Below are positions 54,653-62,485 of a DNA stretch of 64,000 bases, in pieces. Positions within the stretch are counted from its first letter, which is position 1. Each line of letters opens with the position of its first letter. The notes under the pieces were generated by a model, which was given only the letters and a program-made list of their open reading frames with translations, did no database searches and was not told where the DNA came from. A program made the translations under genes and the position numbers. Source of the DNA: Aliarcobacter sp. (GTDB lineage: Bacteria > Campylobacterota > Campylobacteria > Campylobacterales > Arcobacteraceae). Location: the NCBI GenBank assembly GCA_028690445.1, contig JAQVBE010000007.1, forward strand, positions 62,001 to 126,000, in the 5' to 3' direction.

Positions 54653-55143
54653 ATTTTTTGTCCATAGGTTTTTAAAGGTCTTGGAATTCCAACAGCATGA
54701 TTTACACTATTCCATGCTATTTGATTAAAATTTCCACCATAAATTGGGTCACTAAACATAGCTTCAATTCCATAATAAGTGATTTTTGAAACCCAAGATT
54801 TTGCATAATCACTATTTGTGATGATTTCAAAAATTAACTCTTTTTTTTCGTTTTCTTTTAGAGTTAAAAACTCTGAAAAACTACCTAGAAAATCTTTTGT
54901 TCCATCTAAAATTAGAGTTTTATCTTCATTATCAAATGTCTTATGGGAAATATTTTTTATTAGATATTCTAAAGCCTTAAACTCTTTTGCACTAGGCATC
55001 GTGGAAGTCTTTGGAAATATTATATTTAAAACTTCATCCAAAACTAACAAAATTTGAGAAGGTATATTTTTAGCTATTGAGATATTTGTAGAAAATAAAA
55101 TAGCACTAATTGTTGTAAATTTTATAAAGTTTCTTCTTTTCAT
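54649..55143 (-). CDS. Tat-exported small subunit (gluconate 2-dehydrogenase subunit 3 family)
   Basis: This 164-residue protein has a twin-arginine signal (MKRRNFIKFTTISAILF, Arg3-Arg4). The mature part, VLNIIFPKTSTMPSAKEFKALEYL through WVSKITYYGIEAMFSDPIYGGN, matches the subunit 3 family that pairs with GMC dehydrogenases. The stop overlaps the start of the GMC gene, and the pair is the usual order. The cytochrome c subunit often seen with it is not in the window. Confidence 0.82.
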   Translation of the reverse strand: MKRRNFIKFTTISAILFSTNISIAKNIPSQILLVLDEVLNIIFPKTSTMPSAKEFKALEYLIKNISHKTFDNEDKTLILDGTKDFLGSFSEFLTLKENEKKELIFEIITNSDYAKSWVSKITYYGIEAMFSDPIYGGNFNQIAWNSVNHAVGIPRPLKTYGQKI

Positions 55144-55189
55144 AAAAAAAGTATAACCAAAAAAGTGTGTAGAAAATATTTAGATATGT

Positions 55190-55195
55190 TATACT
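55190..55195 (+). promoter_or_regulatory. Extended -10 directly before fliK (leaderless)
   Basis: TGT-TATACT at 55187-55195 is an extended -10. Only five bases separate it from the ATG at 55201, so the mRNA would start at or near the A of the start codon. Confidence 0.5.
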
Positions 55196-55200
55196 TTTGT

Positions 55201-56844
55201 ATGTTAGTATCAAATAATCCACTATTAAATATACTTTTACCAAATGATAATAAGGTTTTAAAAGAAGTCTTAAAAGAAGCAGATTCAAAAACATTAGAAC
55301 AATTAGTTAAAAATAATACAGGTTCTGTAAATGATGTTTTAAAAGAATTATTTGATGGTTTAAAAAATGGTACAAAATCAAATAATACAATAGAAAATAT
55401 GCTTAAAAACTCAAGTATTTTTAAAAATTTAGGTTCTGTTTCAAACAATTTATCTTCACTTCTTGAAAATATTTCACAAGACGAAAGTTTGCAAAAATTC
55501 AAACCTTTAATTGAAAACTTTTTAAAAAATATAAAAGATATGGATGCGAATACATTAAAAGAACAAGTGAAAAATTCTGGTGTTTTTTTGGAATCGAAAC
55601 TGGCAACTCCTGCAAATGCTAAATTAGAAAATATACTAACTCAAATACAAAACTTAATAAAAGATATTAATACACCACAAGCAAAACAGGTGAATGAATT
55701 AGTTAATAAACTTTTACAAACCCCACAAAATCAAACAATAAATACTAATACAGAATTTACAACTAATTTGAAATCATTAACAACAGCTTTACAAAATTTA
55801 AATTCTTCTTTGACTCCCATTCAAACACAAAATTTATCAAATCTTACAAATGAGTTAAAAACTATTGTAAATAATGGAACTTTAGTTGAATCAAAAATAG
55901 AAAATAGTCTTCCTATGGATAAAAATATTCAAACTCCCATACAAAACATTCAGCTAAAAGATGGAATAAATGTGCAAACTAAAGATTTATTAGTTCAAAT
56001 AAGAAATGACATTTTACAAAATCCTACTTTGCAAAATAAAAATATTTTACCAATGATTGATAATCTTTTAAAAATGCCTGATTTATTTTCAAAAGGTGAA
56101 AATTTACAAAATTTAATATCAACAAATAATTTAAGTACTTTTTCAAATAATTTCACATCAAATTTAACTCCACTTTTAAATACATTGAAAGAAAATTTAG
56201 AAACACTAAATCCAACTAATTCAAATCTGCAAAATAATTTAACAAAATTAGTAGATAAAGTTGAACATTTAATTCAAGATATGGTTAATAATCCAAAAGG
56301 TGAGCCTAAATTTACAGAAGATATAAAAACTGTTTTACTTAAAATGCAAGAAGAATTAAGCTCAAAAACTGACCCAAAATCACAAGAATTAGCAAAACAA
56401 GTTGATAAATTATTAACTCAAATTGATTATCAACAACTTCTAACACTCAGTTCTAACTCAAATTGTGTTTATCTTCCTTTTCTTTGGGATATGCTTGAAG
56501 ATGGAAATATCTCAATGAAAAAAGCTGATGAAGATAAGTTTTATTGTCAAATTAATCTTACTTTAAAAGATTTTGGAAAAGTTGATTTAATGTTGGCTTT
56601 ATATGACAAAAATAAACTTGATTTAACAGTTTATGCCCAAAGAGAGCATTTCAAAATAGCGTTAAGAGATAATATGAAAGAACTAAAAATTGCATTAAAT
56701 AATGTTCATTTAATTCCTGTAAATATAAAACTTTTAGATTTAAAAGATGAAAATGAATCAAAAGACAAACCAGTTCAGGCTTATATAAATAATGGTTACA
56801 ATCAAAATTCTAATCTTAATTCTGGTATAGATATAAGGGCATAA
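55201..56844 (+). CDS. fliK: Flagellar hook-length control protein FliK (probable)
   Basis: This 547-residue protein starts at ATG 55201. Most of it is low-complexity and rich in Asn, Lys, Leu and Gln with repeated LTKLVDKVEHLIQ- and LNTLKENLETLN-like segments, as in the long flexible ruler part of FliK. The C-terminal domain (about residues 430-530) has the compact fold with YLPFLWDMLEDGNISMKKADEDKFYCQINLTLKDFGKVDLML, the FliK-C type that signals the export switch. flhX follows 1 nt later and fliP lies downstream, which supports a flagellar role. An upstream GTG at 55165 is unlikely. Confidence 0.72.
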   Translation: MLVSNNPLLNILLPNDNKVLKEVLKEADSKTLEQLVKNNTGSVNDVLKELFDGLKNGTKSNNTIENMLKNSSIFKNLGSVSNNLSSLLENISQDESLQKFKPLIENFLKNIKDMDANTLKEQVKNSGVFLESKLATPANAKLENILTQIQNLIKDINTPQAKQVNELVNKLLQTPQNQTINTNTEFTTNLKSLTTALQNLNSSLTPIQTQNLSNLTNELKTIVNNGTLVESKIENSLPMDKNIQTPIQNIQLKDGINVQTKDLLVQIRNDILQNPTLQNKNILPMIDNLLKMPDLFSKGENLQNLISTNNLSTFSNNFTSNLTPLLNTLKENLETLNPTNSNLQNNLTKLVDKVEHLIQDMVNNPKGEPKFTEDIKTVLLKMQEELSSKTDPKSQELAKQVDKLLTQIDYQQLLTLSSNSNCVYLPFLWDMLEDGNISMKKADEDKFYCQINLTLKDFGKVDLMLALYDKNKLDLTVYAQREHFKIALRDNMKELKIALNNVHLIPVNIKLLDLKDENESKDKPVQAYINNGYNQNSNLNSGIDIRA

Positions 56845-56845
56845 A

Positions 56846-57157
56846 ATGCAAGAAAATATAAATAAAAATATTATTCAAAAAGCAGTAGCACTAAAATATG
56901 ATATTGATAAAGATAATGCTCCCAAAATAACAGCAAAAGGAAAAGGTGAAACTGCATCAAATATTATTAAAATTGCGAAAGAGAATAATATTCCAATTAA
57001 AAAGGATGAAGATTTAATTGAGCTTTTATCTCAAATTGATATAGATAGAGAAATTCCAGATTCCATGTATAAAGCTGTTGCAGAGATATTTTCTTTTATT
57101 TATGATTTATCAAATAATAAAAATAAACTAGATGAAAGATTAAAAGGAAAACCTTAA
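56846..57157 (+). CDS. FlhX, C-terminal FlhB-like export-switch protein
   Basis: This 103-residue protein matches the C-terminal cytoplasmic domain of FlhB: QKAVALKYDIDKDNAPKITAKGKGETASNIIKIAKENNIPIKKDEDLIELL. It lacks the NPTH self-cleavage motif, as in FlhX-type partial copies known in Campylobacterota. These can replace a cleaved FlhB domain in substrate switching. It follows fliK by 1 nt, so hook-length control and switch partner are coexpressed. Confidence 0.85.
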   Translation: MQENINKNIIQKAVALKYDIDKDNAPKITAKGKGETASNIIKIAKENNIPIKKDEDLIELLSQIDIDREIPDSMYKAVAEIFSFIYDLSNNKNKLDERLKGKP

Positions 57158-57231
57158 ATTAGCTTTGATATTGCTATAAGATTTTTTATACTATAATCTT
57201 GAAATAATCAAAAGTAAAGCATCAAATTTAT

Positions 57232-57672
57232 ATGACAAAAAGCAATTTAGATAATCCATTTTTTTTATTTATCGTACTAACTCTAGCCGTTATGGTTAAT
57301 ACAATTTCTTCAATACATTTTTTGTTAGTTATGTTTGCAGGTATTTTATTTACAATTTTTTATAGATGTCTTAAAGAAAGATATTTATACTCATTAGCTT
57401 TTGTTGTAATTGCATTTTTATTTATTGAAATAAATACGGGCTTAAAACCTTTCACATTAAGTTTATTATCACTTTTTTTATATATATTTATTTTACCAAA
57501 AGACGAAAATTATTCTTATGACAACTTATCTAGTAGTTATATTTATATACTAATTTTTTATATTGGTTTATTAATTATTTGGTCTGTAATTTTTGGACTA
57601 AATGAAACCATGATAATTACAATATTTGCAAATATACTTATTGATTTAATATTTTTTGGAGTATTTCTTTGA
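57232..57672 (+). CDS. Small integral membrane protein upstream of PBP2, MreD-like candidate
   Basis: This 146-residue protein has five predicted membrane helices with very few charged residues inside them. It is 4 bp overlapped by mrdA, which is the position MreD takes in rod-shape operons. No sequence block is diagnostic, so the identification is by length, topology and neighbour. It may instead be an unrelated membrane protein. Confidence 0.55.
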   Translation: MTKSNLDNPFFLFIVLTLAVMVNTISSIHFLLVMFAGILFTIFYRCLKERYLYSLAFVVIAFLFIEINTGLKPFTLSLLSLFLYIFILPKDENYSYDNLSSSYIYILIFYIGLLIIWSVIFGLNETMIITIFANILIDLIFFGVFL

Positions 57673-59438
57673 ACATAAGATTAACACTTATTTTTTTAAT
57701 AATATTAGGTATTTTTATAACTTTACTATCAAGAGTCTATTTTTTAACTATCAAATCAAATACATATTATGAAGAGTTATCAAAAAATAATTATATAAAA
57801 AGAGTTGATAAAATACCTATTCGTGGAATGATTGAAGATAGAAATGGTGAAAAATTAGCAATTAATGAAATGGGATTTGCAGTTTTAGTAAGACCTCATT
57901 TAAGTTCTTATAAAAATAAAGAAAAATTAGAACAAATAATTGATTCAATAATAAAACATTTTCCCCAATATGAAAGAGATAAATTAATAAGAGAGTATAA
58001 AAGAGCTGATTCTTCATACAATCATGAATTTATAAAAGTTATTGATTATATTTCTTATCAAGAATTTTTCCCAAAATATACAATTTTATCTTCTAAAGAA
58101 GATGTTAAAGTTGAATCAACAACAAAAAGAGCTTATCCTCAAAAAGAAATAGCTTCTCATATTATAGGTTATGTGGGAAAAGCTTCAAAACTTGATATTT
58201 TAAATAATGCCGTATCTTCATATAATGGAATTATTGGTAAAAATGGTTTAGAAAAATTTTATAATACAAAACTTCAAGGGGAAATGGGTTATAAAGATGT
58301 AAAAGTAAATGCTTTAAATAAAGAAATAGAAGTATTAAATGAAAAAGCAGCTTCGATAGACAATAATATTCAAATATCTTTAGATGTAAATCTACAAAAA
58401 TATATTCAAGATATTTTTACAGGAAAAAGTGGAGCGGTTGTTGTTATGAACGTAAATAATGGAGAATTATTAGCCTCTGCATCTTTCCCAGAATTTGATA
58501 ATAATATTTTTGCAAGAGGTATTTCTGTAAAAGAATGGAATGAAATGAGAAATGATTTTAACCATCCATTTACAAATAAAATTATAAATGGTTTATATCC
58601 TCCTGGTTCTGTAATTAAAATGGGGGTTGCTTTATCATTTTTAGATAATGGAATAGGTGATAATTTTAATGTTAATTGTTCTGGTTCTTTAACTATTGGA
58701 AATAGAAATTTTAGATGTTGGAAATCAACTGGTCATGGAAGTGTAAATTTTAGAAAAGCAATAGCTGAAAGTTGTGACGACTTTTTTTACAAAGGAAGTT
58801 TAAAAATAGGAATAAATAAAATTTCTCACACCTTAGATAAATTAGGGTTTGGAGAACAAACAGGAATTGATCAAATTAATGAATTTTCTGGAGTAAATCC
58901 GAACAAAGAATGGAAAGAAAAAAAATATAAAGAACCTTGGTATGTCGGAGAAACTGTAATTACTTCAATTGGACAAGGAAATATGTTAGTAACTCCACTT
59001 CAAATTGTAAGATATACAAGTTACATAGCAACAGGGAAATTACCAAAACCACATTTTTATAAAGCAAGTTATGAAGAACCAAAAGATATTGGTATTCCTA
59101 CAAAATATTTAGATGTTATTAGAAAAGGAATGTATGATGTTTCTTATGCACAAAAAGGAACAGCCAGTAAACATATAAATTCTAAAATAACAATAGCCTC
59201 AAAAACAGGTACAGCTCAAGTTGTTTCAATTCCTCAATCTGAAAAAGTAAGAATGAAAGAGAGTGAATTACAATATTATGAAAGATCTCACGCTTGGATT
59301 ACAACTTATGGACCATTTGAAAACCCTCAATATGCTGTAACTGTTATAGAAGAGCATGGGGGACATGGTGGAGAAGCTGCAGGAGATATTACTAGTAAAA
59401 TCTATGATAAATTATTAGAACTTGGATATATCAAATAA
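57669..59438 (+). CDS. mrdA: Penicillin-binding protein 2 (transpeptidase of rod elongation)
   Basis: This 589-residue class B PBP has an N-terminal membrane helix (residues 4-26), a dimerisation domain with PIRGMIEDRNGEKLA, and the transpeptidase domain with SxxK at Ser314-Val-Ile-Lys317 (PPGSVIKMG), SxD at Ser368-Cys-Asp370, and KTG at Lys512-Thr-Gly514. It cross-links peptidoglycan during lateral growth. It starts at TTG 57669, which overlaps the stop of the membrane gene. Its place between fliK/flhX and fliP is unusual. Confidence 0.95.
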   Translation: MNIRLTLIFLIILGIFITLLSRVYFLTIKSNTYYEELSKNNYIKRVDKIPIRGMIEDRNGEKLAINEMGFAVLVRPHLSSYKNKEKLEQIIDSIIKHFPQYERDKLIREYKRADSSYNHEFIKVIDYISYQEFFPKYTILSSKEDVKVESTTKRAYPQKEIASHIIGYVGKASKLDILNNAVSSYNGIIGKNGLEKFYNTKLQGEMGYKDVKVNALNKEIEVLNEKAASIDNNIQISLDVNLQKYIQDIFTGKSGAVVVMNVNNGELLASASFPEFDNNIFARGISVKEWNEMRNDFNHPFTNKIINGLYPPGSVIKMGVALSFLDNGIGDNFNVNCSGSLTIGNRNFRCWKSTGHGSVNFRKAIAESCDDFFYKGSLKIGINKISHTLDKLGFGEQTGIDQINEFSGVNPNKEWKEKKYKEPWYVGETVITSIGQGNMLVTPLQIVRYTSYIATGKLPKPHFYKASYEEPKDIGIPTKYLDVIRKGMYDVSYAQKGTASKHINSKITIASKTGTAQVVSIPQSEKVRMKESELQYYERSHAWITTYGPFENPQYAVTVIEEHGGHGGEAAGDITSKIYDKLLELGYIK

Positions 59439-59514
59439 AAAGAATAAGTAATTTTTTGGTTATACCGTTTTAATCATTTTTTAGATATTATATTTTATTT
59501 TAATAGGATTTTTT

Positions 59515-60243
59515 TTGAAATTTATACTTACACTCTTATTATTTTCTATTTTTGCTTTTGCAGCAGATTCTGCTCCTATGATTAACCTTTCTGTTTCAGG
59601 AGTTACTGAACCTGCACAATTTGTAAAAACAATTAATATAGCAGTTATTTTAACTTTAATGGCTTTAGCGCCTACTTTGTTATTAATGGTTACTTCTTTT
59701 ACTAGGATTATTATTGTATTTTCTCTTTTAAGACAAGCAATGGGTTTACAACAAACTCCTCCAACTCAAATTGTAGTGTCATTATCCCTTATTTTAACAA
59801 TATTTATTATGGAACCTTATGGCAAGAAATCATGGGAAGAAGGTATAAAACCTTATATGGATGAAAAAATTGGTTATGAAATTGCTATTGAAAAAGGATT
59901 AAAACCTTTTAAAGAGTTTATGATAAAAAATACCAGAGAATCTGATTTAGCTCTATTTTATAGAATAAAAAAAGAACCTAATCCTAAAAACATAGATGAT
60001 GTTCCTATAACACTTTTAATGCCATCATTTATTGTTAGTGAACTTAGAACTGCTTTTGAAATAGGATTTTTAATATTTTTACCATTTTTAGTAATTGATA
60101 TTATTGTTGCATCCATTTTGATGAGTTTAGGAATGATGATGTTACCACCAGTAATGATTTCGTTACCTATAAAGATTATCTTTTTTATCATAATAGATGG
60201 TTGGCAGTTAATTATTGGAAACCTCGCTCAGTCCTTTAAATAA
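59515..60243 (+). CDS. fliP: Flagellar export apparatus protein FliP
   Basis: This 242-residue protein has a signal-like start and four membrane helices. FliP signatures are LMALAPTLLLMVTSFTRIIIVFSLLRQAMGLQQTPPTQI, FIVSELRTAFEIGFLIFLPFLVIDIIVASILMSLGMMMLPP and the C-terminal KIIFFIIIDGWQLI. It builds the core of the type III export gate with FliQ and FliR. It starts at TTG 59515 with AGGA (59505-59508) 6 nt upstream. It follows mrdA by 76 nt. Confidence 0.96.
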   Translation: MKFILTLLLFSIFAFAADSAPMINLSVSGVTEPAQFVKTINIAVILTLMALAPTLLLMVTSFTRIIIVFSLLRQAMGLQQTPPTQIVVSLSLILTIFIMEPYGKKSWEEGIKPYMDEKIGYEIAIEKGLKPFKEFMIKNTRESDLALFYRIKKEPNPKNIDDVPITLLMPSFIVSELRTAFEIGFLIFLPFLVIDIIVASILMSLGMMMLPPVMISLPIKIIFFIIIDGWQLIIGNLAQSFK

Positions 60244-60323
60244 GTTATAATTATAATTAAAATAAAACTAAGCTATATAATTTTTTTTTATAATATTTTA
60301 TGAAAAATACCCATTTTTTAGTG

Positions 60324-60329
60324 TATAAT
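60324..60329 (+). promoter_or_regulatory. -10 box of the efflux operon
   Basis: TATAAT at 60324-60329, with a weak TGAAAA -35 17 bp upstream, lies 32 nt before the TolC-family gene. GGGATTTTT near the start may serve as a weak ribosome site. Confidence 0.5.
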
Positions 60330-60360
60330 TAAAACTATTAAATTAAAATGGGATTTTTAT

Positions 60361-61710
60361 ATGCATAAGATTTATTTATCATTACTATTAACTTCTTTAA
60401 CTTATGCACAAAGCGTGAGTTTTGAAGAAGTTCTAAGCTTAAGTCTGCAAAACAACAAAGATTTACAACAACAAAAATTAAATACTCAATTATCAAATCT
60501 AGAGATAAAAACTATTGATTCTATAAATTATGGGAAACTTTCTATTACTGAAGAATTAAGTAGAACAAACCATTCCGGATATGTTTTTAATTCAAAATTA
60601 TCCTCAAGAGGAGCTACCTTTAGAGATTTTGGATTTGTACAACAAAATGAAGGAATTGATGTTCAACCAAAAGATTTAAACTATCCAGATGCTAGAAATA
60701 ATTACAATACAAAACTTATTTATGAAGTTCCTTTATTTACAGGATTTAAACTTTCAAATCAAAAAGATATTTTAAAACTTCAAGAAAAAGCGAATGAGAT
60801 TAAATATAACCTTGATAAAAAAGAATTAAGTTTTGAAATTTTGAAGGCATACAATAGTGCTGTTGTAGCAAAAGATTTTACACAAGCTTTAGAAAAAGCA
60901 AAAGTTGCAATAACACAAATCTCAAAATCAGCAGATGCATTTCATAAAGAAGGTTTAATTACAAAAATTGATGTAAATGAAGCCAAAGTTTATGAATTAA
61001 ATATAAATTCTCAACTAATCGAAGCTTCTAATAATTTTGAATTAGCATTAGCATATTTAAGATTTTTATCATCTGATGATTCGATCAGTGATGTTCAAAC
61101 TTTGGAAAATATAACTTTTGAAATACCACAAGAAAACCTACTTTATAATCAAGCTTTAGAAAATAGAGATGAAGTTAAAATGCAAAATATCCAAGTAAGT
61201 GCTACTAAAAAAAATATTGAAATAGCAAATTCAGCATATTATCCATCTGTTTATTCCCATTTAGAATATGGTTTTAATGATAATAAATTAACTTTAGATG
61301 ATGAAAAAGACTATTATATGGCACTTGTTGGAATTAATCTTACTTTATTTGATAATACAAGAGATATTGAAAAACAAAAAAGTAAAATAGAATATGCAAA
61401 AGCTTCATTAAATAATGAAAAATTAAAAGATGCTATAAAATTAGAACTTCAAAAAACTATTTTAAATTTAGAAACTAAAGAAAAAATCTTAATTGAAAAG
61501 ATAGAAGCTAAAAATTTAGCTGCTGATGTACTTGAACAATCAAAACTTTTATATCAAAATCACTTGATTTCAATGACAACCCTACTTCAGCAAGAAGCAA
61601 ATTTTAGAAAAAATGAAGCTTTACTTATTCAAGCTAGATATGAGAAATCTTTAGCCTTTGCAAAAATAAATCTTGCTTTGGGAAAAAATATAAAAGAGGA
61701 AAAAAACTAA
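60361..61710 (+). CDS. TolC-family outer-membrane efflux protein
   Basis: This 449-residue protein has a signal peptide (residues 1-15, cut near TYAQS). It has two TolC-type coiled-coil halves with LSNLEIKTIDSINYGKLSITEELSRT and the matching ALENRDEVKMQNIQVSATKKNIEIANSAYYPSVYS block (about residues 262-298). Residue counts and repeated coiled coils fit the outer-membrane duct of a tripartite pump. It overlaps the adaptor gene by 1 bp. Confidence 0.9.
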   Translation: MHKIYLSLLLTSLTYAQSVSFEEVLSLSLQNNKDLQQQKLNTQLSNLEIKTIDSINYGKLSITEELSRTNHSGYVFNSKLSSRGATFRDFGFVQQNEGIDVQPKDLNYPDARNNYNTKLIYEVPLFTGFKLSNQKDILKLQEKANEIKYNLDKKELSFEILKAYNSAVVAKDFTQALEKAKVAITQISKSADAFHKEGLITKIDVNEAKVYELNINSQLIEASNNFELALAYLRFLSSDDSISDVQTLENITFEIPQENLLYNQALENRDEVKMQNIQVSATKKNIEIANSAYYPSVYSHLEYGFNDNKLTLDDEKDYYMALVGINLTLFDNTRDIEKQKSKIEYAKASLNNEKLKDAIKLELQKTILNLETKEKILIEKIEAKNLAADVLEQSKLLYQNHLISMTTLLQQEANFRKNEALLIQARYEKSLAFAKINLALGKNIKEEKN

Positions 61711-62474
61711 TGATAAAAATACTTTTAACAACTACATTTTTTTGTTTAAATCTACTTGCAAACCAAATAGAACTATCAGGAACTGTAATTTCAGATAATG
61801 AAAAAATAATTACAAGCAGAAATATGGGATACATAAAAGAAGTTTATGTAAGTGAGGGTTCTAGCGTAAAAAAAGGTGATATTTTATATGAAATCGATGC
61901 TTCAAATATAGATTCAAATAAAAAAGAAATTCTTTTAAATCTTGAAATTTTACAAAATCAGACAAAAAATATAGAATTAAATTTAGGAAGATATAAAAGA
62001 TTAGAAGCCCAAGATTTGGTTTCAAAATATGAAGTTGAACAACTAGAATTAAATTTATTAAATAGTAAAAACATGGTAAATATTGCAAATACTAAATTAA
62101 AAGAGATAAATTTACAATATGATTATTTAAAAATAAAAGCTCCAAATAATGGATTAATTATAAAAAAATCAATAAAAGTTGGAGAAATGGCGATGCCTAG
62201 CATTCCAGCTTTGATTTTAACCGATTTATCAACTCTTTTAATCAAAACTGATATTTCAGAATCCAACTTAAATGATATAAAAATAGGACAAAAAGTAACT
62301 ATTGAAATAACTTCACAAAACTTCAAAACTGAAGGAAAAATAGAAGCAATCATTCCAAATACAAACGATTTAACTCACTCTTTTGTATTAAAAATCTCTT
62401 TTGATAAAAAAGATTTTAATATCTATCCTGGAATGTACTCAAAAGTTTTTCTTGATTTAGATATTAAAAACTAG
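61710..62474 (+). CDS. Periplasmic adaptor (HlyD/RND membrane fusion protein), short form
   Basis: This 254-residue protein has a signal peptide (residues 1-17) and the MFP order: barrel-sandwich start IKEVYVSEGSSVKKGDILYEID, a coiled coil (about 70-110), return lipoyl half LKIKAPNNGLIIKKSIKVGEM, then a beta-barrel KIGQKVTIEI. It links the TolC protein to the RND pump. It is shorter than most RND adaptors (about 340-400), lacking much of the last domain. The stop of tolC overlaps its ATG (TAATG). Confidence 0.85.
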   Translation: MIKILLTTTFFCLNLLANQIELSGTVISDNEKIITSRNMGYIKEVYVSEGSSVKKGDILYEIDASNIDSNKKEILLNLEILQNQTKNIELNLGRYKRLEAQDLVSKYEVEQLELNLLNSKNMVNIANTKLKEINLQYDYLKIKAPNNGLIIKKSIKVGEMAMPSIPALILTDLSTLLIKTDISESNLNDIKIGQKVTIEITSQNFKTEGKIEAIIPNTNDLTHSFVLKISFDKKDFNIYPGMYSKVFLDLDIKN

Positions 62475-62485
62475 GGATAAACAAA

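Noticed and set aside
55140..55502. A 120-codon minus-strand reading frame
   Set aside because: It is antisense to fliK; Phe/Ser-rich with no motif, and fliK has neighbour support.
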